Shown here in pieces: positions 1 to 11,791 of a stretch of DNA of 64,000 nucleotides. A program made the translations under genes and the position numbers. Each line of letters starts with the position of its first letter. The stretch's first letter is position 1. The stretch is from positions 1 through 64,000 of the forward strand of contig JALQPE010001719.1 in the NCBI GenBank assembly GCA_030407315.1, read 5' to 3'. Under the pieces are notes generated by a model. That model saw only the letters and a program-made list of their open reading frames with translations, was not told the DNA's origin and did not search any database. The DNA comes from Asparagopsis taxiformis (lineage: Eukaryota > Rhodophyta > Florideophyceae > Bonnemaisoniales > Bonnemaisoniaceae).

Positions 1-3000
1 CCTCATCACTTCAACGTCTCTGGTCAGAACGACCTTGACAGCATGGGGAATTCTTGATATTCGAAGCAAAGTCCGGTTTGTCTATGGCATCGCCTTGTCG
101 AAACTCGGCTGACTGTGTTCGAATCACCTCGTCGCTTTCTCCGTTCCGTCAATGACCCGACAATCATTGAGGTAGCTGGTACAATTATAGACCGCTGGAA
201 CGAGCCAGACCTTCCGAACAGGTGCACCCCTCCCTAGGTACGTGGTTTCCAATTCCATGTGGTGTAGTCCTGGAACCTCTGTCCTGTGCACCCAAATCCT
301 TCCGGCCGTACATCCACTGATCTCTGCGGTTCCGAGTCTCGAATCTTCGCATAGAAAATCGTCCCTCGTTGTACCAGCCAATGACCTGCCCCTTTTTTTT
401 CTTCAGTTTCTCGCCGCGAATACGCCAAACCCACCACCTCTTACCTCCGATTGCGAACATAGACACCGTAGAAATGCGGCATCAGCAGCCAGAATCGCGT
501 CCGGGTCTATGCTCCCAAACGAGTGCATGTCCTCGGCCGGCACTGGTCCATGCCACCCCGCTCAATCTGTGAAGCATAGAACCGTCCTTCTTCATTGACG
601 CAACGAACACAAGCAGATGGTTCGGCAATGCTGTCACAGCAGGTAAACCTTCTGGTGCATCTGAGATGTGCTTCTGACGAAAGCCTTGGAGCTTTTCCTG
701 TGACCGGTACCGACTCGTCCCAAGAATACTCTCCACCTCACGCTGCAAGATCCCCCCATATCGCCCGGCTTTCACCTCACTGACGAAAGCATGCAGTATC
801 CACTCCTGCGATGCATCGTGGCACCTTTTTTCCCTTCTCACACCCAATGAACCGACGATACGTACCATCCCTCAACGTCATACACGCTATGGCTGTGCTG
901 TATGTTCCCGAGAAGAAAAATCCATCACGATATCGTTCTGCTTCGAAAATCGTTCCAGAAGCTCACGAAGAGTGGTCAACGCTTCTGCTCATGGCGCAGT
1001 CGGTTGTTCTGCCCATCGTATTGAGCTTCACCAGCCGACAACCTCGGAACGTTGTCAATCGCGTTGGTGAACCAGGGTGCCTCGATATGTCCGGATTGTG
1101 CAACCTGTAATCCACCATATCGTATGCAGCCATACCCTTCCCCCGCTTATACGCATGGATAACGAAATCGTGCATATTAGCAGTGTGCACGTTTTCGTCG
1201 ATGGATTGGACGTAAACGTAAAGCTGTGTGGTCGGCGAGATAGCACGACTGGAACACTGTCCACAATCATCTTGCCAGGCTCGGCATTTCTGATTGCATC
1301 CATCCATGCCACGAGTTGGCGCACGCTGGAATAGATTAGAGCATGACCGCCAGGCCGAAGAACTCGAACTATTTCACACGCAAACACTCGCCAACTCTTC
1401 CGGCTCCAGAATATCGTACTCCGAGTTTTCTCTGCCGCCTTCCCGCCTCGTGTTGAATGGAGGATCAGTGAGCACAAGCTGAACACTGTCCTCCAACACG
1501 CTATCTTCCAGGAAACTAATTTTGTCCTCCACCTCTTTGGCTACATCAGTGGCGTCACAATTCACAGTGTGAATGTAACGCCCATCACAGCTTCCAGCTT
1601 GGTGACATATTCCGGCTTGGATTCCTTTCCGACGTCAACGAGCGCGTGCTGTTCTGTAGGCGATACAGTGTCAACTCCATAGCGTCATCCTCGGCCGCAC
1701 CTCTCTTGTTGCTGTTTCGCTAGCAACCGCCGCATTATCGTCCTCTCCACCACCGCGCTCCAGCCTAGCCTTCTTCCTCTGTGGCTCCAGACTATCCTCT
1801 TCTATATCCTCGCTGCCATTGTTTGGCACTGCTGCGGATATTTCCATCTGCGCGCAGGTGCACCTTCAAGGATGCCAGGCTCGGGCGTATCCTCAAGACT
1901 GTGCAACTCATCCATGGTCAGAGGAAGCTTTCGTTGCTCTCGGGTTCGCAATAACCAAGCCTTCAGCCTCCTCTGACCATCCAGGGCATGAGACGTGTTC
2001 AACTTGGCTCGCATGAACGAGTTCAATCCGAACTTGTCAGGAGTGTCGAAAAGCAAGGCTCGAAGTCTCTGCATCAGCTGACCACGCTCGGCGAAACACA
2101 TTCACCTCAGTGACACATTGCGTATCGACAGCAGGAAGGCGCTTGTCAATGATCGCAGCCTTGCATCCACAGCCACTGGAAGGTCGGCACAGAACCCGTT
2201 TTCACTGTCTACAGTTTCGGGACAATGGTCAGGTTTTTCCGATGCTCCTCGACCGCGCAGCCATCAGACCGATTCGGGAGTGACCTGAGCAAAGCTCGCA
2301 GGATCGAAATCCATGAACGGCCAGCCACATCGATTCAACATCCTCATATAACCCCCACTCTTTGCCCGGTATCCCACGCAGCTAACACACACGGTCGACC
2401 ACACAATCCAAGCTGGGTTGGCTTGCGCACCTGGATGTTGCAATTCCAACCATCTCCACCACCACCAATGGCCCCGGATGTGCTCTGGCCCGCCTAGATG
2501 CGCACTGCCCTATCTCCTTACTGAATAGCCAAGATACACTGGCACATCATACCATCAGCCTCCTAACCGCTTCTGGCTAGCCTGCAAAGAATCTTGCATG
2601 TCGGATGTAGCGCCGTCTAGAAAGTACCTGCTCGAAAGCAGTTCGCGTTCAGTGGAGAGGACAATTCTTCCGCGGGGTGTCTTGCCAAACATTCGACGGC
2701 ACGAGAACTAGTCACCCCCACCTGTTTCGAAACTCAACCATCTCGGAGAATCACCATCTCTGCATTGAGCCCCATGCATGACAAAACATTTGCCACAGAC
2801 GCAATCAATCGCACTCGAATCTTCTGCTCGGTGATACGCCGAAGCACAGCCAGGATAGACATGCATGAGCTGTACTGCGGTTTTACCACTCAGGCTTGAA
2901 GCAATTGGCCGCTTGGATCGCAGGACTTGATCCAGCCCAACACATCGGCCATCCTCACAGACGAAATATGAGCGTACTTGTCCTTTCCTTTTTGGACCCA

Positions 3001-3438
3001 GTACTCGTCTCTGAGATCCCGGCCGGCGATCATCAGAATACTCAAACAACATCATGCGCCTTTGCAGGCCTGCAATGTCGTTGGATGTCGTCGCTCTCTC
3101 ACACGGTCCAGCACAACAGCAGTACTGCTGTTGGTGTCCGCCACGATAGACTCTTCTCGCATAGGAATCGTAACGCCAGGAGGAAAGACGCCCTTCTCCA
3201 TTCCACGTACAATTGCCATGCAGCGGTGCGCTCCATCCAATATCTCCAGAACGCCTTCTCGAAACCTGCCAGTCACGGGATGAGCTGTGTCATAACCGCT
3301 GTTGCGAATGCTCTCCATGAGCGCTTCCACATGACTTGCATCAACATCGCGAATCGATACGAATTTGCTGACTTGATTGGGGTCGATGAACACCCATCCG
3401 TCGTGCTTTTCACCGTGATTGTGGAACGTTCCTTCCAT
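1..3438 (-). pseudogene. Decayed ParB-DNA methyltransferase-SET fusion gene (runs off window edge)
   Basis: Reading leftward from an ATG at 3438, the first ~130 codons give a ParB/Srx-like domain with the signature LDGAHRCMAI and an upstream VDASHVEALMESIRNSGY helix. A helical linker follows (around 2100-1800, with FMRAKLNTSHALDG). Next comes a beta-class N4C/N6A methyltransferase: motif IV LVLTDPPF near 1480, VLRPGGHALIY near 1370, then IVMDFSSGTYSTAIAC (motif I position) near 900. Remnants resembling a SET domain follow (KKGQVIGWY near 400; VVLTRDVEV at the very left edge). The parts lie in different frames: single-base shifts are visible near 3100 and 1385, and a TGA stop near 990. The gene is therefore broken, or contains errors. 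The 15.6-kb locus aligns along the MTase and SET parts and confirms the order. ParB-MTase fusions are known from phages and bacteria; the added SET domain is what I find unusual. Confidence 0.7.
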
Positions 3439-3950
3439 GGCGAACAAAGGTAGAGTTTTTAAGAAAGGGATAGTTGGTTGCTGCTTGACCAGGGTGGCGC
3501 AAAGCAGAAGTTGGTTGTTTAAAACAAAGTGTCAGCGAGTGGTAGCACTTCGGTGGCTGTTTCCTTTCCACCCCTGTCCGAACCTTTACAAGATAACTAC
3601 ATCGACTGTTAGCTCAATAATCAATGTAATACTAAAGTAATACTCAAAATATTTTTCCATGCAATTTATTGGGCCCGTAAATCTCTAAGCGTATCTTTGT
3701 AGTCCAATCGTATGCATCCGACATTCACTTCTAGAAACGATTATTCACATCAAATTTTATGCTGCAATCAGTTCATGGCAGACATCATCCACACTGACGT
3801 GTCAATTTTGTCAATTGTCCATTCTATTTCTACACCACCTAAACATCTCTTCTGGACCTTTCCAATCCTCCTAGTATATACTACTCTTTAGCAGAAGGTA
3901 ACGGTTAGGCTTTCACTAATACAACAATTCTATCCCATAGCTATCCCAAC
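3439..3950. promoter_or_regulatory. Shared upstream region between divergent ParB-MTase-SET and Tudor-like genes
   Basis: About 510 bp without a convincing reading frame lies between two gene starts that point away from each other. It is AT-richer than its flanks, as expected of a promoter region. I see no defined motif, so the call rests on position only. Confidence 0.3.
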
Positions 3951-5381
3951 ATGCTTCCTCTCGCTCCAAACGACGTTATAGAAGTTCAATGGGAACTTCG
4001 GCCGTTGGGAGGAAACGAAAAATTGTGTGGTGGTCTGCAATCGTCAAGGAAATTACTCAGGTCAAGACCGAAACAGACCCATTCCTCCATGCATTGCTCG
4101 AATACAAAGCTGAATATGGTTTCGACTCTACCCTTTCTCAAGTCAAGATTTCAGATCGTAACGAGCTCGTCGACAAGGATTCCGGAAGGGTTCTCCCGTG
4201 GCGAAGTGGTGAGCTTCGCAGTATGGACTCACCTGCATCCCAGCAGAGAGAGACCCGGACTACGGCATTGACCACACTCGCCACCGCCCACCGCGGCATC
4301 CTTCAAGATTGCACTGCGGATCAAATGAAGAAGACCATAGCAGAAATGCTGGCAAGATTGGAAAAGCTGGAGTCAGCTGCCAAACATCCTCTTCCCTCCA
4401 TTCGATCCAACAGCTCCATGACCTCCTCTGCTCTGACTGTATGTAGCATTCTTCTGTTCAGAAGCTTGGTGTGTACACGGACAAGCCCTCCTCCCTCCGG
4501 ATGACAAAATCCGAGCACTCCAGGGGAATGCGACAAACATCGCAAGAAGAAATCAGAGTACAGGCTGACTGCTCCCTTGCTCAATTCCGCACTATTGCCA
4601 TTCAATGCAAGGCGAAAGAGAATCGTGATGTTCTCTTCCTGCCGTCCTTTGAGGACATCACCTTTCCCTCTGGAAATGAGTCGGATCTTTCCATCATTTT
4701 CCCCACTTTCAGGCACTATGTGACTCCATAGGTACCTCGCAACACGGGTTCCAGAAATATTGGTGAAGAGCAGGGCGGAACGCGATGGAGGCAGCTCATC
4801 GATTGTCCGAATTTTAGGAAATCTAGTCGACGTTGACTGCTCTCATGATGCTCCTTCTTCCGCATTTCTCGTCGGCTCATCTGCTTACGTCCTGTCCAGC
4901 CCAGACCAACGTATGACAGTTCTTTGCAGAGACTCCTACGAGTTTGACCATGTCAACAATACATTTTTACATCCCCTATGTCTTAGCCAACTATCACAGT
5001 CTAGCATCGTGGACTCTTTCCACCTACGTGATAAGGCTACTGTTACTTATGGAGCAACGTTTTCGTTACTGTGGAGACGTATTCAGCGCCGAGCTTGTTA
5101 CAGCACTTTCCAGCCTCTATCAACCCGCAGAGACGTTTGGTACACTACATCTACGCTTACCTTGCTGTATTTTCAGTGGTACTACTATATGCCAGGAGCT
5201 TGAAGACATTGGCTATGAGGCTATCTCTCGTCTTGGCTTCAATGCGGATTCAGACACTACCACCCACCCTCTCCTCCACCTGCCACCTGCAGTCCGGAGC
5301 AAAAATGATAAAGCACACCTATCCGTAGTTATCCTGTTCCTGGGTATCCATTCTAGAGCTCCTGTGGCCATCAATTTCTAG
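3951..5381 (+). pseudogene. Tudor/Agenet-like orphan family protein, copy 1, frameshifted
   Basis: The start reads MLPLAPNDVIEVQWE, then the frame shifts by one near 3995 and continues as GRKRKIVWWSAIVKEI. This aligns with the 20513-21580 protein (VGTEIDVWFQVGDDAIWWKATVVEM), a pattern like a small Tudor/Agenet barrel. A short coiled coil follows (MLARLEKLESA, near 4350), as in the other copy (TRLRTLENIML). The C-terminal part, near 5080-5200 in another frame, contains FSAELVTALSSLYQPAETF, matching LSTELFREMLKGTAETY of copy 2. At least three frames are needed, so the copy is probably dead. It is divergent from the ParB-MTase-SET gene and convergent with the coiled-coil gene. Function unknown; a methyl-lysine or DNA-protein reader role is inference from the fold guess. 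Confidence 0.5.
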
Positions 5382-5622
5382 TAAAGACGGATACCCTCGC
5401 CCCTTCCTACTTCGACTATTCCACTACCTGTCTCTGCGCTGTTCCTTCGACTTGACACTATCGTCTGACTGGTTTCCTGATGTCTCGCACCTATCTACTT
5501 CCATCTATTACAAAATTCACCTCAACAGAAATTTTATTTCTTCATTCTTCGTCTACTACACCGAAACTGGTTTCATCCGATACTACTCCCTTCATTCTCG
5601 ATTTCATCATCGACGAATACCT

Positions 5623-7106
5623 TCACATATTCTGCATCTCTCCGTCCTCTTCCATAGACCTGAAGCTCTCCTCCAGCACTGATTCCCCCCCATCGTCTAC
5701 GTTCAGTTCTTCATATCTATCACGCGATATAGTCAAAACCTCCTCATTCATGAACCGACTACTCACCCGCTCCCCGGGAAGAAGCAGTTTCACTGCTTCA
5801 TTGATTTCCCGGATTTGCGCTCCTTCCACCTCTGTTCCACTTTGAAATTTCAAAATCGTTCGGAACCCGTATGCAAGTATGTAGATGAATTGCAAGGAGT
5901 ATTCTGAACGTCGCAGGAACATGTTCTTATCAGAACATTGCGTGTAGGCGACTGCAAAGTTCAGTGCAACCTCTACTAAATTGATCCTCCTAGTCAAAAA
6001 CCTCTTGTCCGGTTCTCCAATTATTTGAACTTCGTACTCGACTTTGAATAGCATTTCTTTTCGCACTGCAATGAAGTCGCGAAGAATCTTCATATTCTTG
6101 TCATCCATTGCTGCACGCTCCGCTGCATTCATTTTCCTCTGCGCCGAGTACAGACTTGGAACTGACTCAATGTCCAGCCCACCGTCGTGCAAATGATGCT
6201 CCATTCGGACTGAACCTTGAAACCCACTGTATAGAACGAATCCAAGATCTCGGATGAACCGGTTTCGCACATGATCTCTGGACTTGTTCATAAACCCGGT
6301 CACTGCTGTGAGTGCCGATTTCGTCACAGTGATGCCTACCTCCTTTCTGTGCAACGGCCCATTGTCTCCAACCTTTCTTCGCTTCTGCTTTCGAGCGGCC
6401 CCATCACTTCCCTCGGACGTCCCATGCATTCCATCCATGCGAGCAGAGTCCGTTCCGCGAATTGTCTCCTCAATGGTCCCGGTAGTCACATACCCCCGCG
6501 CCCTCCACCGTTCGATACCTTCCGACGTTCCATTGGAGCTGGAACGGTCTCCTCCCTCTCTGAAAGAATTGTTTTGACACGTATTCTTGATTAAAGAGGT
6601 CACAACTTGGCAGCGCAATTCAATGTGGTTCCGGCCGGCAAGCGTCCTATTGAACACATCCTTTCGCTCATTGCTCTGCCTGGCGAACATCAGCGTATTG
6701 ATTAGCTGGCATCCGTTGAAATGCCTATCCCTCTTATCCACCATTGCCTTCGTGTACGTTGGAACAACAGCACACAGCACAGCACACACCATTTCGAACG
6801 TGAACGATTTCTCCGCATCCTGCGCAATGCGGAGACGTTCCCTGTCCTTCTCGGAGGCGATCTTCTTCGGATGTCCTTGTCCTGGCTCAGAAGCCCATCG
6901 ACGATGCTCTTGACCTCCTGCATATCGGTGTTTAGCATGGAGACAGTCTTGGCGACATTTCCGAGAGTCTCGCGTAATTGAATGGTGCTCTTCTCGACGG
7001 CATCCATTTTATCACTCAGGGCTTTCAACTCTGCAGTGATGTTCGAAAAGCCCTCACGCGTTATTTCGGAAAATGCGGCGATGCTTACGGAGGTTTCGGG
7101 ATTCAT
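5623..7106 (-). pseudogene. Coiled-coil orphan family protein, copy 1, one frameshift
   Basis: From an ATG at 7106 the product begins MNPETSVSIAAFSEITREGF and continues as a predicted coiled coil to about residue 80 (KALSDKMDAVEKSTIQLRETL). The frame then shifts by one base near 6867: after SQDKDIR the sense continues as KKIASEKDRERLRIAQDAEK in the neighbouring frame, which stays open for ~410 codons to 5623. The C-terminal part has an E/D-rich tail (EELNVDDGGESVLEESF). The segment LLPGERV through TISRDRYEEL resembles GGDCLTG through LTAQEYESV in the product at 18089-19760, so the two belong to one family. The frameshift site is not a canonical slippery heptamer. I do not recognise a catalytic domain; a structural or DNA-binding scaffold is possible. 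Confidence 0.55.
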
Positions 7107-7755
7107 CTTGACCTTGCAATTGGAGTTTGCTAAAAGGAGAATTGCTTTGAAGGATGTCACGCTTAGTACAGCAGTGTTGTAGCAAATATCATTTCAGTGG
7201 ATGCATCCATCCTGGTCTACTCTACATAATAATAATGCTTCCCAGTGCTCCGTAACGGTTATTTTTCATAATTTAGTGGTGGATGGTGCGTATTCTTTCC
7301 TTTGCCACCACCCACGTCCTGTGCATACCACACCTCGCTACCAGACTGACGTCTCCTACTAGACACTTTCAATGCAAAGATAGATAGGTATAATTTGAAA
7401 TGCTAAACTCAACATATTATAGCTACTATGTACATTCTCTCCTTACGGTGAGAGACAAACCAGATATGTTCTGTTCTCCCAATCTTCCTTTCTCCAACGT
7501 CCTATTCAGCATCTAGCTTCCCCGCACCCAACTATCTGTAAAGCACCATCACAATTAATATAGTCGTATACCACACACCATTCCAATATTTACCTTCACA
7601 CCAACACTATGCTCCATATTTCCTCTAAGTCCACTCCACCAGACAGTGTTGTCAAACAATGCACGGTACTACCCGCAGACAATACAATTTGCTATCTACA
7701 CTACTGTCTACAGATTTCCCCAGACAGTGCAGTAATACAGTACAATGTATTGTCT
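7107..7755. other. Intergenic, no gene seen
   Basis: AT-rich spacer upstream of the coiled-coil gene. The right end (from about 7640) already carries imperfect versions of the CAGACAGT half-site that forms the dyad array next to it. No supported reading frame. Confidence 0.4.
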
Positions 7756-7985
7756 CAGACAGTAAAATGTACTGTCTGCACATACTGTCTGGCGGCAACA
7801 CTTCCGGACAGTAAAATTTACTGTTCTGGACAGTAAATTTTACTGTTTTTGGTACTGTCCAGATTTCGTGCCAGTTTACTGCTGCAGCAGTATTCTGAAA
7901 TTTCCAGACAGTAAATTTTACTGTCTCCGCGCAGTCTTGGCCAGCAGACAGTAATTTTTACTGTCTCAGACAGTAAATTTACTGT
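7756..7985. repeat. Array of six ACAGTAAAWTTTACTGT dyads
   Basis: Six near-perfect palindromes of 16-17 bp with core ACAGTAAATTTTACTGT are centred near 7767, 7816, 7838, 7916, 7956 and 7978. Most are extended to CAGACAGT...ACTGTCTG. Spacing is irregular (about 22-78 bp) and centres vary by one base, so these look like binding sites or hairpin units rather than a slippage microsatellite. The array ends about 60 bp before the ParB-containing gene. Confidence 0.75.
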
Positions 7986-8045
7986 TGTTTTCATTCTCAA
8001 CACCGTAGTGCTCGCGCCACGCCTGCACAAAACAAGCTGCCGGAA

Positions 8046-10510
8046 ACCGACGAGGCCGACTATATCGTCGTGCGCAACATGCGACTAAGGACAAAGTTCA
8101 AGGACCTTCGTCCCGTAATGTTTGATGGCGCCGAGGACCGCGGAGACGAGGGTGGAGCATACGCCGCGGCGTTTTACCCTTGGGATACTCGGATGATGCG
8201 GCCCCGCTGCGGAGGATGGCTCTAGCGACATTCGTACCCTGCTGCAGCGTCAAACTTCAACGCAGCGAGAACCAGGGCCAGCTCGGGACGGATGCCCAGT
8301 ACGGTCCAGCAGGCGAAATCACTGGTTCGGGGGGTACGAAGCATCCAGCACGCTCCGTCCCGGTTTCGGGAGGCACGAAGCGCCCTGCTCGCTCTGCCAG
8401 AGCCTCCAGTGGAGGCACGAAGCACCCTCTGCTCCGACGTCACCAAGCTACTACGCAGACGTCGAAACCGAGGCTGCGACGACCAGGACGTAGAGCCGTG
8501 TTGGACACGAACCCGGAGGTGGCGGAAAGCATTCGTGAGCAGCAGGGGACGCAAATTATGGTGCCCAAGTTTGTGACGTCGGATTACGTCGGAGAAGGAG
8601 CGACTGTTGGGTGAGGCAGCTAGTGGAACCGGCCGTGACCCTTCCGATGTCAAAGAAGACCACGTGGAGGACCTGCGCAACAATATGTTGGCGTGGGGTA
8701 TGTGAGCTCTTCGCGTATCACTGTGTGACGTGCTGAGGTCGCAGAACACGCATTGTCCGCCGACACGCGTCTGTTCCAGAATGGCAAATTCCATGCCAAT
8801 GCGAACGTGACCGTGATCGACGGACTGCATCGTCTCAATGCTATGCATAGCATTGCGGATGACTTCACGCGCCTCACCCGTATGCACAGAACCAAGCTGC
8901 CACAGGAGGCAAACCGCTTGCGCTGGGTTACTCAGCCTCTGGATGTGTACTACCTTCGCCGCAAGGACGACAGTGATCTCAGCCTCATGAGATCATCCAC
9001 AAGAGTGCAGAGTCGAACCATACGACTGGGACGCAACTGACGGAGCGCTCCCTGGTTCGAATCTTGTCGTCCATCCAGCAGTTCATCCGTACGATTGCTG
9101 TTGCAAACAACGTGGAAAACGCTGGCGACTTGCGTGAGTCTGATGTCATCCGAACATTGTTCGAGGCGCAGTTCATGGGGATGATGAATTCGACGAACAC
9201 GGCTCGGCGGTGGACGCGTTTGGCTATAGCAACGCTGAAGCATCCTGTTCTCGACGACGTGTTGCGTGAGCTGAACAATTCCGAGCGCCGCAACGAGATT
9301 GGGATAACGCACCTGGACCACAAGATAGTGCGCGAGTTGCTGGAAGAAAACTTTGTCTTCGTCTTGCGTGGTCTTTCGGAGTACTTGAACCCTGCTCATG
9401 GCGGACGTCCGGATGGACGCTTTGACGTGAACGACTTTATACATACGTCCGTCGCGTGACTGCAATAGCAAATCTCTGTACGCTGCGTTTGGGCGCCCAA
9501 AGAGTATTATGCGCAAGTCATTTCTGGGCACAGAGAGGGCAATTGGGTCGGTTAAGCAACCGAAGGAGTTGCAATGGCATCTCACCAATGCCATTGCAAT
9601 GTATAGAGGGGACGACCGGAGCAGTGAGGTTCGAATGCGACGGAGAACCACGCGTTTACAGGATTTGGAAACGAACTTGAAAGAGTTTTTCAATCCGACA
9701 TTGAAGAAGAAGAAGACTAAGGCTCGACGCAAACGCCGCCCTTCTGCTGCCAATGTGAGACTCACTCACAGAAGAAGCAGCGGAATGTCGAACATGAGCC
9801 TGCTTCGCATGGCATCCGCCGCCGTTCACAGCGACTTCGCTCGACGGGGAGCACACGCCTCGAGGAAGAAGAGCCGGTTGTGGTACAACAATCCGCCGGG
9901 GAAGAAGAGCAGGCCGTTGTTGATAAACCCACCGATCAACAACAAGCCACTGCTTCCGGTGATGAGGGTGACGAAGACTCCGCCCGTTCCCCCGATTCTG
10001 CCGTTGAGATTGTCCCCCAAGATAACCAACGTGCTGGTGCGACTCCCTCCAACCAAGAATCTGTCCATACCGCTTCGGACGAGGAAGACACAAACAGGGT
10101 GCAGACGAGGCCAAGTCGAAAGCAAGGGGGTCCGCGAAGTGACAATTACATTCACTGTTCCGGAAGGAGTGGAAGTCGATGAAGACGGTTACATCGTTCG
10201 TGACTCTCCTTCTGAAGACGACCTCCTCTTCGACGACCGTATGCCGTCTCTTCCTGACGATTTCGAAGACCGAGCCGAAGGGCATCATCTGGCGCAGCGT
10301 CCCGCGGATGTCATCGCATCGGTGAGGGTTGGCTGTCTGCCCCCGATTGAGCTCAGGTTGTTATTGGAGAGTGTGGAAATCGATGAGGAGGGCAGAGAGA
10401 GAGGTGAGGTATTTGAAGCAAGTGGCGATGGACCCTGTGTTTGAGGGGCTGCATATTCCGCGGAAGAACATCGGGCTCGTGTGCTATTCGAAATCGATCA
10501 CGTCTATCCG
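8046..10510 (+). pseudogene. ParB-like domain, helical module and acidic linker of the ParB-dioxygenase gene
   Basis: An open stretch at 8046-8225 (starting ETDEADYIVVRNMRL) is followed, across frame changes, by SDVKEDHVEDLRNNMLAWGM near 8650 and TVIDGLHRLNAMHSI near 8810. These match the ParB-like motifs of the gene at 1-3438. The open frame 9064-9459 gives a helical module (FMGMMNSTNTARRWTRLAI) like the linker of that gene. From 9509 a lysine/arginine-rich stretch and then an acidic linker follow (EEEEPVVVQQSAGEEEQ in one frame near 9860; EGVEVDEDGYIVRD in another near 10170). At least four frame changes are required before 10481, so this half is decayed, or the assembly is wrong. It leads directly into the intact dioxygenase reading frame. 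Confidence 0.6.
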
Positions 10511-11791
10511 ATGTTCTTCGCAGCGTGGAAGATGGCTGCCAAGGCGATGTGTGAGCCTACATCGACGTTTCTACCCTCGAGGCTGGACTTCGCTCAGGTT
10601 GCGCGAATGTCTACAAGCTGGAAGGATTCGTATGAGGCCGGCACTGGTATGGCGTACTTCCACAATTGCCGAACGGAAATCAACGAGCGAGGGTATACGG
10701 TGATGCACAATTTCGCGGATGTAAGCTACCTAGATGCGTCGGACAAGTTCCATTTGACTTGGGTCTCATGGAAGAAATTCCTAACCAGGAATTGTTTCGG
10801 TACTTTTTGGGAACGTGGGAGGGGGAGGCAGGTGCACAAGGACCCTGGGAACCGGCAGCTGTGGAGTCCCATTGTCAATACGGGGGACGATGAAACAGAC
10901 GAGAAGAACCGGAATGAGGGGAGGGCTCGCTTCACGTCTACGCGCCACTGCCTGGTTGACTATGCCGAGAACGATGAGACGCATATCGACCGGTTCAAGT
11001 TTGTGACGCGGCGAGCCCTGCTGGATGTGTGGTTGGGAATCCTTGTCCGGCTGACAGGGCTGGAGGAGTGCGGTTTACCGGGAGAAAAACTTGTCATGCC
11101 GGCATCTGGGGGACGGTTTTTGATAACGGGAAAGGGGTGTCCTCGGCAGGTCCCACACAATGATTTCCCTGTTCCTCCTCGCGACCGCAAAGATCAACTT
11201 CCGGGTTACTTTGTTATTGCCAACGGAGATGACCCATTCCCTATCTGGGTGTGTCCAGGGTCCCACAAGTACGTCTTTTCCAAAGCGCTGGAATTAGATA
11301 TGTACGCCAAGACGATGAAGCTGAAGAAGGTAATCGTTCCGCCACGTTCAGTCTTCATCGGTCACGGCCATGTACAACATGCCGGGGCAGGGCATGTCGA
11401 CAGAGTTGTGTCACACACGACAACGAGGTATCACACGTATTTCAGGAATGCGTCGTATCCGATTCCCGACAATGTTTCGTTTGGTTTCATCAGGCGGTTG
11501 GGATTCGAAGAAGAAGTCATCGCCAATGCTCCGCGCCGGTCTGCAAGGCAAAGTCAACCGGCACCTGTCAATGTTCGCCACAAGACAGTTGTTCCCATCC
11601 CGGTCAAGAAAGATGGTAGGCCGAAGACAGGGCAGCTCCGAATGATGCGGATGAAGACGACAGAACCTCGCAAGGATGTAATGCACACACCGAGTGTGGC
11701 CCCGGTAGTGCCTCTTCTGCCGGGACAACCTGGATATCTAGTTCACTATCATAGTGAGGACGAAGAGGAAGAACAGTTTTCCGACGGCTAG
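10511..11791 (+). CDS. 2-oxoglutarate/Fe(II) dioxygenase-like domain (C-terminal part of the ParB-dioxygenase gene)
   Basis: A single open frame of 426 codons from the ATG at 10511 (open from 10481). The centre shows the double-stranded beta-helix pattern: CPRQVPHNDF supplies the HxD metal pair near 11155. It is followed by PGYFVIANGDD and IWVCPGSHKY, then VFIGHGHVQHAGAGH with the distal His near 11376, and TRYHTYF with the Arg expected to bind the 2-oxoglutarate carboxylate near 11425. This matches phytanoyl-dioxygenase-like and other algal 2OG proteins. Assignment to the TET/JBP type cannot be made by eye. The tail is basic, with an acidic end (SEDEEEEQFSDG). The upstream ParB-like module suggests the enzyme acts at DNA. 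No separate start was found, so it probably depends on the upstream part. Confidence 0.6.
   Translation: MFFAAWKMAAKAMCEPTSTFLPSRLDFAQVARMSTSWKDSYEAGTGMAYFHNCRTEINERGYTVMHNFADVSYLDASDKFHLTWVSWKKFLTRNCFGTFWERGRGRQVHKDPGNRQLWSPIVNTGDDETDEKNRNEGRARFTSTRHCLVDYAENDETHIDRFKFVTRRALLDVWLGILVRLTGLEECGLPGEKLVMPASGGRFLITGKGCPRQVPHNDFPVPPRDRKDQLPGYFVIANGDDPFPIWVCPGSHKYVFSKALELDMYAKTMKLKKVIVPPRSVFIGHGHVQHAGAGHVDRVVSHTTTRYHTYFRNASYPIPDNVSFGFIRRLGFEEEVIANAPRRSARQSQPAPVNVRHKTVVPIPVKKDGRPKTGQLRMMRMKTTEPRKDVMHTPSVAPVVPLLPGQPGYLVHYHSEDEEEEQFSDG

Noticed and set aside
4440..4462. GTATGT...TTCAG as an intron in the Tudor-like copy 1
   Set aside because: Only 23 nt, far below a spliceable length; a frameshift is the simpler reading.
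4321..4716. Minus-strand 131-codon open frame inside the Tudor-like copy 1
   Set aside because: The plus strand aligns with the intact Tudor-like copy in this region, so the minus frame is a shadow.
6860..6875. Programmed frameshift in the coiled-coil copy 1
   Set aside because: The site does not fit the X XXY YYZ slippery pattern and there is no following stem-loop that I can see; treated as an inactivating change.
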